Of a stretch of DNA of 64,000 bases, positions 37,391 through 50,583 are shown in pieces. This DNA is from Paramecium sonneborni. Taxonomy: Eukaryota > Ciliophora > Oligohymenophorea > Peniculida > Parameciidae. A program made the translations under genes and the position numbers. The stretch is taken from the NCBI GenBank assembly GCA_905182985.1, contig CAJJDN010000168.1:169217-233216 (forward strand). Direction: 5' to 3'. Position 1 is the first letter of the stretch; each line of letters begins with the position of its first letter. The notes under the pieces are model-generated. The model was not told the origin of the DNA. It searched no databases and saw nothing but the letters and a program-made list of their open reading frames with translations.

Positions 37391-38791
37391 ATGAATTTAG
37401 ATTATGATATTACTTAGCCTATAACTCCTGGAATGTTGAGATAAATATTAAATTAAGATGAAATACTTAAAGATCTTTTTTTAGAATTAAAAGGATTGGA
37501 ACATTATATCTATTAGATTCTAATAGATTAAGATCGCTTAAAATAATTACTTAATGACAATATTACTAAATTTTAAAAGGAAGACTATCTTACATTATCA
37601 AGAGAATAGATTTTTACACTAATAATGATGATGTACTTTAACATGATCAAGAAAAATTGTTACTCTTCACATAATTTTTATTTAGTAAATATGGAAAAAC
37701 TTAAAAATATGTATAGAAATAACAGTCTTATTTATGCAAAGCTTTAATGCATTAAAAATTACATACGTTTCTTCTTTTTAAATAAAAATATTATTGGTTC
37801 ATAACTTGTAAAATTTATTAGAAATTCAATTAATGAAAATGAATTTGAAACTTTATAAAGCCAAAAATAATATGAAATTTAATTAGATATAAAATTAACT
37901 GAATCTGAAAAAAATGAAGATCATTAAAATTCAACAGTTGTTGATTTTGCTGATGAAAATATTGGAGGATTAACTTTAGATGAGTATAATTGTGCTTAAG
38001 AAGAAGTATACTATATAAATTAATTTAGATTCTTATGCTTGTCTTTACAGAAGCCTTAGTTTGTATGTTATTTATACCACCTATGAAATAAAATCAAGCT
38101 GTCTTGATATAAGATCTTATTAAGTATAACCATTATAAGGGATATGAAAAATCTTTTTAATTTGTGCCTTAAGAAATAAATGTTCGTTCCTTCTATAATA
38201 TACTTGTATGTATATTTCTTATATTAGGCTATTGATGCTAAGCATTTTTCTTAATTTGAAAATCAATTTTTAGAGTAAAATATAAATCGTGAATTATTAA
38301 AATCTTATGCTGGATTTGAATTAGCTATAAAAAATGCTCCAAGATTTCCTATATCAACAGGAAGATGGGGATGTGGTATATTCAGGGGTGATCCTTTTTT
38401 AAAATTATTAATCTAATTATTGGCATTTGCTTTAGCTTTAAAAAAAAATTAACAAAAAGATTGTTAAATAATAATTAATACTGTAGGCGATAAATAATTG
38501 TATTAATTTGGAAAACTATTAGTATCTATTCTCAAAAAGGATTAATTTAATTTAGCTTTTTTAACCAATTTGATTTTCAGTTTAAAAAATAAAGAGTTTT
38601 CTTCCTCTGATGAAATAATTTCTTATGTTAATTCATTTTAATTTAATTCTGATTCTTAAATTGAATCTTTAAATTAAAATTAACATGAAGTTTGTTTTAA
38701 TAAAATTAAATAAAATTGTATCATTATTTTATTAATTGTATTTGCAATTATGATTGGATATATTTTGTACAAATAAATGAAAAGGAACTGA
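37391..38791 (+). CDS. PARG-like poly(ADP-ribose) glycohydrolase with C-terminal membrane anchor
   Basis: 451 aa after introns of 23 and 22 nt; exactly in frame. PARG cleaves ribose-ribose bonds of poly(ADP-ribose). The catalytic loop VVDFADENIGGLTLDEY then NCAQEE matches the PARG signature GGG-x(6-8)-QEE, with both catalytic glutamates kept but the third Gly replaced by Leu. TEALVCMLF and STGRWGCGIFRGDPFLKLLI match the conserved VDFANKxIGG...TGNWGCGAFGGD layout. The last 25 residues are a hydrophobic segment plus short basic tail (CIIILLIVFAIMIGYILY, KQMKRN), a tail-anchor arrangement not typical of PARG. A 23-nt intron follows the QEE codons directly. Confidence 0.85.
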
Positions 38792-38897
38792 TTTTGTAAT
38801 TATAATTATATAATCTTAACGCAGAATTTAGTAAAGAATATTTTATATTTAATGCTTCTATAATCTTACTTTATTCATTAATATATTTTAATAAATA

Positions 38898-39374
38898 ATG
38901 AATTTTAGTAATAGCTCCTTTGAAATATCTTTAATAATATTACTAACAAACCAACAAATAGGATTATACTCGCAATATAATAATGCAAATTAGAACAAAA
39001 GAAAGAAATTGTTTACTGAATAAAGTAATGAAAGTAAAAACCCAGATAAAATAGTTATGGAAACAAAAAGTAATTTAAATAAAAATAAATGCCAATTTGA
39101 TTGTGAATATCAAATAAATTATGAATTAGATAATTAACTTTTAGAATAAGAATTTTGCCAACCAATTAATTGTGATTATGATTAAATTCCTCAGGAAAAT
39201 AAAGATAAAGTTCAAAAAGATTTAGGACAAGTATAATTTTAATGATTTTAGATTTTTTAAGATTAATTAAAAATTTAAACAAAAGAAACAAAAGAAACAA
39301 ACAGTAATAACTTTGTAGAAGAAGCCTTAACATTTAATTAGGAGGAACCGCAAATATTGGAAATTGGAGAATGA
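38898..39374 (+). CDS. Small acidic, Asn/Gln-rich protein
   Basis: 151 aa after one 21-nt intron (starts GTATAA near 39230); exactly in frame. The N-terminus is hydrophobic (SSFEISLIILLTN) and might be a weak signal anchor. The rest is acidic and polar with Cys in CQFDC and CQPINC, a possible small disulfide or metal site. No family recognised. It lies 106 bp after the PARG-like gene on the same strand. Confidence 0.5.
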
Positions 39375-42300
39375 TATATCAATCAGCAATCTTGGTATTC
39401 ACCTTAATTATTAAAAATTCAATTTCCTATCCTAAAAAATTATAAATTCAATTTAAAATTTAAGTTACTAATTTTAAAACTCATCAATTTTAGTTAATAT
39501 CCAATATTAAGATTTTGTAGATTCTCTGAAAAAAATTATCTATTTTAGTTTTTTTTCTCTTTATTACTTATTATTGATTTTAAAATTTTTATCAGCAAAT
39601 AGGGAATTATTAAAAAGTAGTACAGAATAACAGTTAAAAACAGCCTATTTAACCTGAATTACTATTTCTATTTTTTAAAATCACTAAAATGGTGTAGTTT
39701 TAGACACTTTTAATAGACATAATGTTAATTTTTCGTTTGTCGTTCTTTCATACCATTTTTGATTATTTTATTTAATTTTAATGAAACAAAAGTTTTATTC
39801 TACACTTTTTTTGAAAATGCTTAACTCTTACTTTACTTATTTACTATAAATATATAATTATTAAATATTAAAATTTGCTTTTACTAATTTATTTTAAAAT
39901 ATCAAATTCTATTTTTTTTATAAAAGACTTTTTCATAATTGAGAATTTTTTTCATTATGATGATTTATCAATTTTTATTGCTAATTCTCCTCGAGCTTCT
40001 ATATTTTGTTAAAATATCGAACTTTTTGAACTTTCAATTTTCTTTTAATAAATTTGCAAGAATTTTTTTAATTGTTTTATCTAAAGTATTTATAGAAAAA
40101 AAGAGCTTATTCAAGTTTTCATTTTTTTATCTAAGATTTTTATTATTCTTTTATTTTTTTAATATTATTCATATTGAACTATAATTAAATTTAAATATTG
40201 GTTTACGGTTATTTTCTAAACTTATTTACAGCTTTATTTCTAGCAATCTATTTAGCTAAATTTTTTAAATAACAACTTTAATTATTGGATTTATAAATAG
40301 CTACAATAATTAAGTATGCAATTATAGATATTTATTAGAAAGATAAAAATGTATTTTTTTAATTTGATAAATACTTTGTCCAAACAGCAATCAAATTATA
40401 AACTTTTTATAAATGTTTATAAATTTAATTTAAAATAAGAAAATAATTTATAATAATTAGGTTTCAAATTTTAATATATTATACTCATTATTTTTACTTT
40501 ATTGGAGCTGACTTCTTCAATATATTTTAATTTATTTAACACTTTGTTTTTATTGATTCAGATTATCAATTTGATGAATTTTTTGATATATTTTAAAGGA
40601 TAAACTAGATAAAATTAAGAGGGTATTTTGGGTAGAATTTAATATAGATCTAAGTGAAAAAATTAAAGGAATAATTAGAAATATTTATAATAAATTACTA
40701 TAAGAATTCTTAAGTAATAAAATTAAATCTCTAATCTAGATTGATTTAATGAATTAAATAAAAAATATTGATATATTAATATTTCTCAAATAAATATTAA
40801 CTGGATTAAATTAGGAATATAACAAAAAAAATGTATCTAAAATTTTAGGTTATAAATAGTAAAAGCTTTGATAAATTGTTTATTTTAATTTAAAAACCTT
40901 ATTTGTATTGTTCATACAGAATAATTTTATCTTTGAAATCTCTCTTTGAAATTCTGGCTTTTAGCTGTGAAAAAATAATTGATCACGATTTTAATAAGAA
41001 AGGAGGTTAAGATTTTAATTTTCTGACAATTTGAGAAAAAAATAGAATTTTTGGATAAGGTATTATATCGTAAATAATTTGCAATTAATCCATAATTTGC
41101 TTTCTGGATAGTAAAAAGATTTACACGAGAGGTTTTATTTTGAATTCAAGTATTTTAATAAAGAGTTGACTATAGATAGTTCTTAAGCTAATGATAATTA
41201 TCAACTAGGTACTTGATATCTTATAGTTTTTAAATTATCTATTAACAGAGTTTTAGATACTTGAAACTCGAAGGATAAAACCGATCAATAAATTAAATAT
41301 TAAATCAATGGTGGAAACAGGAATTTTTAAACTAAATTTATATTGGAGTATGAGTGATGATGGTTCTTAGTAGCGATTATAATTATAAATCAAGCAGTTT
41401 TACTAAAAAAAATATATTTCAATTTAATTCAGTAATTTTTATTAAGATGAGAGGATTAATCCAGAAAATTTTATACTATATTAATTTGATAAATATTAAA
41501 TTTATCAATTCAAATATATTCTTAATTTTATTATTTTATTTATAAATATAAATTTAAATAAATAAAAACATCTCAATCATTTTATTCAATATGATTGTTG
41601 CTAATTCATTTTTCAATTTGTGAATTATGAGTAAAAAATTTATTATTAGTAAAACATAAAAAAATTAACCTTTGATATTTCTAAATCGATTTTTTAAATT
41701 ATATAATCTTGATTCTAGACAATGAAGTTTTGTCCATAAATCTAGCAAATCCATAAATACAAATGAAATTATTATATTAATAATTAAATTTATGTACATA
41801 AATTCCTTTAGGTTGAAATTTCTTTAAATAATAGAATTTACAAATTTCAATTTTTCTTAGAATTCAATAATAGCTACAAATATTTTCAAACATTATGAAA
41901 TAGTCACATTTATGGATAAATAAAAGTTTCTTAATAAGCGCTTTAAAAAACCTTTCATTTCTTTTTAAATCCTAAAGTTTCACGTTTTATTTATAATTTC
42001 AATTTAACAATTATTAAGCTTAAAATTATTGATATTTTAAATAAAAATTTCTACAATTTACAAAAAAATTATTTTTGACCCTGTAGTGTTTTATTTGTTT
42101 CAAAAAATTTTAGAATTATTTAAAAATTTTTACTTAAATATAATAATTATATTTTTCCCAGAGATAATCCTATAAATTTTTGAAATCTTTGATATAGACT
42201 AAAATTTTAGAAAACTAAATATTCCAAAAATTTATATATTTAAAACAGAAATTATTAGGTTTTAGATAATTAGCTTACTAAATTTATGTATTTTGTGTGC

Positions 42301-42737
42301 ACCACTTTTTATATTAATACAGGAGAGTTGTAATTATAAATCTATCTTGATAGTGTATGATATGTCTTTATATTATATCATTATTTATATTTCAGAAATT
42401 GCAAGTCTTTATTAATAAATAAAAGTTTAAGATAAAATATAGTTTTATATTTTTTTGCGTGAAAAGTATTTCATACTATAAAAGTGTAAATTACGGATAA
42501 ATACTAAATTTTAGTTCTTTTAATTATTTTTCAAAAGGAGACTGGTTTAATTAATTACTAATTAGAAAAGCAAAATGATAGTAAATAATTTAAAATAATT
42601 ATCAGAATCTTAAAATTATCAAGATAAAAAAGTTCTATTGTAAAATAAATTTTATTATTATATATAAAATTTAAATAATAAAAATATTTGTAAATTTCTT
42701 AATTTTTAATTTTTTCATTATTTTAAAAATAAATATT
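39375..42737. other. Long AT-rich gene-poor block
   Basis: 3.4 kb without a gene I can support. Short protein-like pieces occur (for example around 40560-40740 and 41240-41350 on plus, RYLKLEGQN...QWWKQEF), broken by TGA, so old gene remnants are possible. The rest is T- or A-rich low complexity. Confidence 0.45.
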
Positions 42738-44024
42738 TCATGTATTTAATAGTTCTATATCTAGAATGCTAGTTTCTGTAATGACTTCATTATAAGTTAT
42801 TTGGTTAATAGTAATCTTTGTAGAACTAATAGTTATTTTCAATTCTTCATGAGCTTAAATAGTTGATATATATTTAGGAAAATAAGATATTTAATTGATA
42901 TTGTTATGGCAATAATGATTAAAGATCTTAATTTTTTACATTGGACAACTATTACATTTGTTAAATTAGCTTTTAATTTTTTTACCTTATGAACATTTGA
43001 AGATGACATTAATAAGTACTGGTGAATATTATTTATCAACTATTACATTAAATGTACCAATTTAATTAAAAATTTCATCTGATTATGGTAGTTGTGTGTA
43101 TATGGTTGGTCTATTTAATGCTTCCAAATCGTATTTTTAAGAAATTCTTACAGTTTAAATTTCTAAAGGTAAATAAATTGTATTTATTATATAAGACATC
43201 CATACTTTTTGATGGGTATGCTTTACAAGAGTATCCCCTTTAAAAATAATTATTATTTTTACAGGAATTTACTGTATATGAAATAGTTGTTGCAGTAGTT
43301 GTTTAGGTCCATCTAAATTACAAATAATAGTTATTGGGGTAATTTAGTCCAATAATAGGTGTTTATAACCATTTATTATTTTATAAGTTAAGATTTCCAC
43401 TATTGTAAGATGAGGTTGTAACTGTTTAAATGCCAAGAATATCAAAAACTTCATTTGTTCCAAGAACAATTTAATATCCAATTGAACGTATATTTGCAAA
43501 CTTTGAAGATGGATTAGATATACTGACAGTTACAGTTGTTTTAGTTATGCTTGATATCTATATATATAATGTATTAATACTGATAAAACAAACTCAAGTG
43601 CTCCATAATAACCTAGGCTTGTAAGAAATATTATAGCTTTTTCTACGTTAGCATTTGGATGCTAATAGATTGTTGATTAGGTTGGATTAGCAATATTAAA
43701 TGCATTTATCACTTATACTCTCTCATCATCGATTGCATACCATTATAATTAAAGTTTATGTACCCTGACGGTTGTTGGACATACAATTTAGACCATAAAA
43801 TCTGAATGATAAGACATAATTACTTGTTAAGCTAACACTTGTGATTGATAATTGAAACTCACCATTTCCCGATTCCCAATCAGCCAAATTTTATTGTAAA
43901 AAAACTTTTGGTATATTTTAAAATGTTCCCGAGAATGAAATCGTTTACGTTTATTGGTATGAGTTATAACACTTAAAACTACTCTGCAGCTAACTATTAA
44001 AGTTAGTATTAAGCCCTTTATCAT
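42738..44024 (-). CDS. H-type lectin-like secreted protein
   Basis: Reads as a secreted protein. The N-terminus MIKGLILTLI joins, through a 23-nt intron, SYQQTQTISFSGTFQNIPKV then DWESGNGEFQLSITSVSL, matching the H-type lectin pattern (V.F...F...P.V...D...F...). A second block has LQLQWYAIDDERVQVINAF, then a 23-nt intron to TKTTVTVSISNPSSKF. A Cys-bearing third block (FKCSQGKKIKSQFNKC NSCP) lies near the end, followed by LKITISSTKITINQITYNE. The joins at about 43790 and 43150 are unresolved and may be frameshifts. H-type lectin repeats are frequent in ciliate surface or secreted proteins and may bind N-acetylgalactosamine. Confidence 0.6.
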
Positions 44025-46459
44025 ATTTGATAAAGCACCAAGTAGATATAAACAAATGAATTATAAAAATCATTTAATTTATAACATATAAAGATATATT
44101 TATATATTGTTTTTATAAAATGGTTCATTTCAATTATTTAACCTATTCATTCTAAAATATCTATTCTTCTTCATTTTCCATTTGAAATTTGTGTTTTTTA
44201 AATTAACTGAAAAATAAAAAAACCAAACAAAAATTATGATAATTCCATTAAGGTTCATAAGAAGATAATGAATTTGGGAAATATTTGAATAATACTATAA
44301 AAGTCAAATTACATCAATTAATAAACAATTGATGGCAGATTTCTTAATTGATAAAAAAAATAGGAAATATTCTACAGAAAAAAGGCTCAGGTACGATTGT
44401 ATAATTTCATGTAGTGATTTAGATTTAAAATTAGAGAAGATAGATGAAACTACAAAATTTATTAATTTTTTTAATAATTATAATAAAATGAAACATATTT
44501 ATATAATTATATTTTGATATATAATTTAATTAACTTCAAAATAAAGAAAGAAATTCACTTAGATCAATACCTTGCCTTTCATTGACAAAAGTTATGTAGC
44601 CTCAAAACTTTAGTTAAATTAATTAAGTACACTGTGAATCTTACCTTCATCAAAATCAGAAATCATGTTATTCAATCATTCTTTCATTAATTCTTGCTGC
44701 ATTTGAAAATATATCTAAGCTAGCACCAAATGCATTATACCAACAACAAAAGCAATAAAGAAAACAAAATTAAAATTATTATTTTAGGAAAATAAAAACT
44801 ATTTTGCTTTTCATTCACATAAAATTCCAATTCATTATCATCAAATATGAATATATCAAATCATTTAATGACCCAAAATATTTATTTATTATCTTCTTTG
44901 ATAATAAAATTGTCTATTTTTACAAATAAACTATTTTAAAATTCTATGATTATAAGAAATTAAACCAATTAGTTCTTGAACAACTTGATTCTCATTTATT
45001 TAGATTCTAGAATTACCAATTGAAAAATTTAATTAAAACTAGTATGTTTTATTTAAAAATTTTTCATTTCAAACATTTTTTCTTCAATATCGATTTAAAG
45101 CATCAAATATTATTTTTATGCAATAGATATAAAAATGTTGGAATAAAATCCCTTATAAATATTGAACTTTCAAAGAATATAAAAATTTGATAATTGGTAT
45201 TTATTAAATAAAAATTCTTTAACTTTATTAAAATATAGATGATTATTTTTAGCTGATAATGGAAATAGAAATTTCTGTGTAAGTCTGGTATTATTTATTG
45301 AGATAAAGAATTTTTGTTAAGTCTGATCATCTTATGAGTTGGATTATTTATAAATGTATTATTATATCTAAATAAATTTTATATCAATGATACAACAATT
45401 TTTAAAGCTATCAATTATTTGATTTTGAAATTATTATCAAAATATGAAATTTATTTGGGTATAGCAAATCAATAATTGCTTTTGTTTTAACAAAATATTT
45501 AATCAATTATTAAAAGTCATATCCTTTTGAATCTATCAATTTTTATAAATTAAATAAAGAAAAATAATAATAATTCAATTTAGAAACATTTGAAAATTGC
45601 TCAAACAAATATACCACATCAATTGGGTATTCAAATTTTTAAATAGTGATGGCAACTTAAATTCTATTGAATCTTTATGATGATATTAAAATTGATTATT
45701 ATGAAATTATAATTAATGTAAAATTATAAATTTATAATTTAGGATGATAAAACTAATTTTTTTAAAGAAGATTTTATGAATAAACAGAAAAATTATTTTT
45801 AAACAAGCATTAAAAATTTTATTAATTCATCGGCCGTCTACACCTATTATTATAAATGAAAAATATAAGTTTAGACCGATTAAGCTTCATAAAATTTAGA
45901 ATAAATTAATTTATTAGTTTTTGAAATCTGGTTATTGTTATTGTTATTACAAATCTAAAAATTGAGAAATAATAACTTATTTTATTGTTATTCATAAAAA
46001 TAAATTTTCATAACTCTAAAAATTTTCTTAAAAAGTTCTCAAATAAAAGAGTGAGTAAAATTGATAAAACCAACTCTCCAGATTAATTATTTTTAGAAAA
46101 TTATCCAACATTAAAAATTTATTTGAAAGAACAAAGGTTAAAAATTATAAATTTCAAATTTTCAATTCAATAAAAAATATTGATTTTACTATTGAAATAA
46201 GGTTTCTTATATATTTTTCTATATAAACTTTATGATTTTTTTTAATTAATTATCTTCAAATTTATTAAATCCTTAAAGTTTCTGAGAGAAGATAATTGTA
46301 TAGTTGTCATATTTGAAATACTCATTAAACCTATCAATTAATAGAATATAAATTTATTTATCCAAAAATACCTTCAGTTACTTATTGCATTCAAGATATT
46401 TATTCCACCTTACACAATTTCTAAATCGTGTTATAAAACAATAAATAAAATTATATATA
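44025..46459. other. Long AT-rich gene-poor block
   Basis: 2.4 kb with no supportable gene. Composition is extremely AT-rich apart from a short GC-richer patch near 45829-45843 (tcggccgtctacacc). Short open frames on both strands show only AT-driven residues. Confidence 0.45.
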
Positions 46460-46807
46460 ATGACTACTAAAATAATATTATCTTTTTAACTATTAACTTT
46501 ATGGATATTCTTGGGTTCATAATTTCAAGAAGAAGAATTAGGAAAGATTAATCATAAAAATTTCACAAATAAATTTTTGGCAATTTATTAAAATAGATAA
46601 GCTTTCTTTATTGGTAATTTTGCGCATAGCTTTTTAAAAAATAATCATTAATTAGAATTAAATTTAATAACAATTGAATTTTTTCCATTTCAAATAAAAA
46701 ATATAACCAACATAAAGTTTCAGTATTACATTGAACAACAAATGTCTAATATTAGAATGAGATTAAGGGAAGATTTAAACAATTTGAAAAAATTTTTTCA
46801 AAATTGA
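46460..46807 (+). CDS. Possible small secreted protein, frame may continue
   Basis: 115-codon frame with a good signal peptide (TTKIILSFQLLTLWIFLGS) followed by QEEELGKINHKNFTNKFLA and a mixed-composition body ending KKFFQN. After a one-base shift at about 46800 (TTTTTTCAAAA), another frame continues to about 47178 with CCQC and a hydrophobic end, so the gene may be longer and frameshifted. No family recognised. Confidence 0.35.
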
Positions 46808-47483
46808 AAAGAGAGAATAAAAATTTTCATTAAAAAATTGTTTGTTGTCAATGTATTCACTAAAAATAAACGGGAAAGATTGTTGGCTTAAGATAATAAA
46901 AAGTTTAAGTAAGTCTGGTTATATTTTGTTTAACTTCTAATTTTTTTGGAACAATTAAGTAGATTTACAGGCGGTTAAAAATTTATTGTTACTTCCGTAT
47001 TTTTATAGCAAATTATAAAAATAATTTATTTAAATAACTAATAGGCATTTTAATCTTTTTTTTATCTTCTAAGCATTAGGATATAGAATAACCCTAAAGT
47101 TGTATAATGAAAGTTTGTTTCATTACAAATAAGGACAAATTATTGTTTGTATTTATTCTAATATGGTTGTGTATTTTATGATGGATGACTTTTATTTAAA
47201 TTATCAAAACTGGATTATTATTACTGTTTTTGTAATTCTAATAATAAAATCTTCTAATTTTTTAAATAGTTTTTAGTGGAGTGATTAGCTTTTTCCCAAA
47301 ATTGTGTGGCCAATAGACCGAGATTACTATAATTATTTATATTTCTTATTCAGAGAAGAATTTAAGTTCTCATTTTAAAAACCATAAAAAATAAAATAGT
47401 AATATAAAGATTAAAATCGTTATAATTTTGCTGAACTTATTATTATAATATTTATATCAAATATATTATTTAATGATTGATGA
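46808..47483. other. AT-rich region with a small membrane-type ORF
   Basis: A plus-strand frame from ATG at about 47183 reads MDDFYLNYQNWIIITVFVIL, one membrane segment, then WSDQLFPKIVWPIDRDYY. It may be a small gene or the end of the preceding one. Otherwise AT-rich. Confidence 0.25.
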
Positions 47484-50400
47484 TCATTTTTTTGAATTAG
47501 CAATCTCTTCTTCTTATTCTTCTTCTTCTTATTCTTCTTCTTCTTCACTTTCTTCTTCTTCACTTTATTATATGTCCTTCTTTTCAATTTCTTCATTGTT
47601 ATCAACCACTAATTCTAAAACATTATCTTTTATATTTTATTAGTGCTACTTCTAATTTAAATGAATATTTCATTTTCTGGATATATTTCAAGCATTTTTT
47701 CACAAAATTCAATCGTTTCTGAGTATTTTTTCTATTTTTTTAAACATTCAGCTACAAATTTAAAATAACAAATGACCTTTCATATATGAAATTTGAAAAT
47801 TCTCTTAGGCAATTGATAAGTAAAAATCATAAATTTAAACTGCTTCATCATATTTTTTTTACTTATATAACAATTATCCTTTTAAGAATAAAGTTAGAAG
47901 ATCTTTTGGATTTTTAGTTAGCCTATCATTATAGAACTTCTCTGCTTAATCATATTATTTAAACTAAATTAAGATTAACCCTAAAATCATGAAAAATAGT
48001 TCACCTATTTATAACAAAATGGAAGTGTTTTATGGATTTATAGCTAAATTTTAATAAAGAAGTTCTAAACTTTTATCTAAGTGATCTTCAAATAATAAAA
48101 ATATTGCTAAAAATACCATTCAAATAATACACCTTTCAAATGTTAAACCATCCATTAAGCTGAATCATTTTCGCCTATTTTTTCAACAATCTTTTATGCT
48201 TCTATAAAATTTTATAAATTTAGTAATGTAATTGCTTAAGATAAAATAGATAAATTACCTTTCATAAATAATGCTTTTAGATCTTCTGGATAAAATTCTA
48301 ACATTTTTTCAACCATTTTTGATAATTCCTCTTTTTCCTCAACAACTTATAAGCATTCAACTGAAATTAGGTTATTTAATTATACATAAAAAATGATAAG
48401 CTTGATAATTCCTAGGAGATTTTTCTAAAATTTGATTTAGTAGTTTTATTGTTTAATCTAATTACCCTTAATAAAAGAATAATTTGCCTAAATTTCATAA
48501 AATAATACTTTTGGCAAGAAGTACATAATCATCATCAGTGCTTAAATCAATAACTTTTTAGAAACACTTTTTTGCTTCTGCAAAATTCATGGTTTCTTAA
48601 AAGCAAGCACCTTAAATGATTTTAATATTTACCCAGATTAAATTATGAATAAAAGTTAGAAGGATTTATTGATATAGCTTTTTAATAAACCTAAATGGCA
48701 GAATCAAATCTGTTTAAATACTGTAAGCATTCTCCTAAAAAAATCAAGACTTATCTACCTTATTTAATATACGCTTGTTCATTTATTGATGAAACTTTTT
48801 CAAAACACTCTAATGCCTTGATATATTATTGTTTGACTTTTAAGCAGTCACCTAAAATTTAAGTAGGTCTTACCTTTGCCAAATAAAGCCTATTCATTTT
48901 TAGAATTCATTTTCAAGCACTCATCATAATATTCGATTGCCTTTTNTAACAATTATCCTTTTAAGAATAAAGTTAGAAGATCTTTTGGATTTTTAGTTAG
49001 CCTATCATTATAGAACTTCTCTGCTTAATCATATTATTTAAACTAAATTAAGATTAACCCTAAAATCATGAAAAATAGTTCACCTATTTATAACAAAATG
49101 GAAGTGTTTTATGGATTTATAGCTAAATTTTAATAAAGAAGTTCTAAACTTTTATCTAAGTGATCTTCAAATAATAAAAATATTGCTAAAAATACCATTC
49201 AAATAATACACCTTTCAAATGTTAAACCATCCATTAAGCTGAATCATTTTCGCCTATTTTTTCAACAATCTTTTATGCTTCTATAAAATTTTATAAATTT
49301 AGTAATGTAATTGCTTAAGATAAAATAGATAAATTACCTTTCATAAATAATGCTTTTAGATCTTCTGGATAAAATTCTAACATTTTTTCAACCATTTTTG
49401 ATAATTCCTCTTTTTCCTCAACAACTTATAAGCATTCAACTGAAATTAGGTTATTTAATTATACATAAAAAATGATAAGCTTGATAATTCCTAGGAGATT
49501 TTTCTAAAATTTGATTTAGTAGTTTTATTGTTTAATCTAATTACCCTTAATAAAAGAATAATTTGCCTAAATTTCATAAAATAATACTTTTGGCAAGAAG
49601 TACATAATCATCATCAGTGCTTAAATCAATAACTTTTTAGAAACACTTTTTTGCTTCTGCAAAATTCATGGTTTCTTAAAAGCAAGCACCTTAAATGATT
49701 TTAATATTTACCCAGATTAAATTATGAATAAAAGTTAGAAGGATTTATTGATATAGCTTTTTAATAAACCTAAATGGCAGAATCAAATCTGTTTAAATAC
49801 TGTAAGCATTCTCCTAAAAAAATCAAGACTTATCTACCTTATTTAATATACGCTTGTTCATTTATTGATGAAACTTTTTCAAAACACTCTAATGCCTTGA
49901 TATATTATTGTTTGACTTTTAAGCAGTCACCTAAAATTTAAGTAGGTCTTACCTTTGCCAAATAAAGCCTATTCATTTTTAGAATTCATTTTCAAGCACT
50001 CATCATAATATTCGATTGCCTTTTAATGCTCCTATTAACTGAGTAAATAGTTTGCTAATTTATTTATTATTAATTTTTTTACCAATACTAAGTAATACTA
50101 TTTCATTCTTCTAAACAAATATATTTAATTAACAATTTTGACATAAATCATCTATTTCTTTTCTTATTTTAGAAATAGATTTTTCAATGGATTATTGAAT
50201 TGTCTATTATACTTTTTCTAATTAAAATGAGATCGTTAGTGTTTCTTCGATTTAATATATATCCATTTGATTCATATTTGCTTCAAAACTATAAACTCTC
50301 TCTTCCAATCCTTTAATTAAAATATCAAAGGATTCTTTCGTTTGTTTAAACTGATTTTTTGTGATTGCAATAACTTCTCTAAGTTTTCTTATTTATTAGT

Positions 50401-50583
50401 TGATAAATATTTCAGCATCTTCAAATTTATTAACAGCATCCATGTGTTAGAGATGTTATGTTAATTTCAAACATTTAAAGCAAAACATTCTATCATCAAA
50501 GCAATTTGGTTTGAGACAACAAAAGGAAATATTTTCTTCTGGATGAATCCTACACTTGTAATTGTTTTTCTATTATTAAATCA
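47484..50583 (-). CDS. B-box-like zinc finger plus TPR protein, containing an assembly duplication
   Basis: Starts MIQQQKNNYKCRIHPEENIS; Cys/His residues (YKC, CCLKPNC, FCFKC) form a B-box-like zinc site. A coiled coil of about 110 residues follows (FEDAEIFINQQIRKLREVI), then TPR units (AIEYYDECLKMN SKNEQ; LYKQKKYDEAVQIY), and an acidic tail of Glu and Gln ending ANSKK. TPR arrays mediate protein-protein contacts. The gene includes two identical 1,078-bp copies separated by one N (see repeat entries), so about a third of the gene body is probably counted twice. Introns of about 25 nt separate TPR units. The layout is the same as the gene at 59.3 kb, its likely paralogue. Confidence 0.7.
47868..48945 (+). 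repeat. 1,078-bp direct duplication, left copy
   Basis: This segment appears identical by eye, over its whole length, to 48947-50024. It ends exactly at the single N. Identity over such AT-rich, intron-containing coding DNA without a single change seen points to contig overlap rather than biological duplication. Confidence 0.9.
48946..48946. other. Single undetermined base (N) at a probable contig join
   Basis: The only N seen in the window. It sits exactly between the two identical 1,078-bp copies, marking an unmerged overlap of two contigs. Confidence 0.9.
48947..50024 (+). repeat. 1,078-bp direct duplication, right copy
   Basis: Second copy, starting TAACAATTATCC directly after the N and ending CGATTGCCTTTT before unique sequence AATGCTCC. 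Removing one copy plus the N (1,079 bp) would make the TPR gene continuous. Confidence 0.9.

Noticed and set aside
39939..40184. 81-codon plus-strand ORF made of Phe, Leu, Ile and Lys
   Set aside because: Its composition is that of random AT-rich DNA; no motif and no neighbouring exons.
44329..44517. 62-codon plus-strand ORF
   Set aside because: Short, AT-driven composition ending in an AT-rich tail; no support from splice sites or similarity.
47420..47605. Lys-rich 61-codon minus-strand ORF
   Set aside because: It is the wrong frame of the Glu-rich acidic tail of the B-box/TPR gene.
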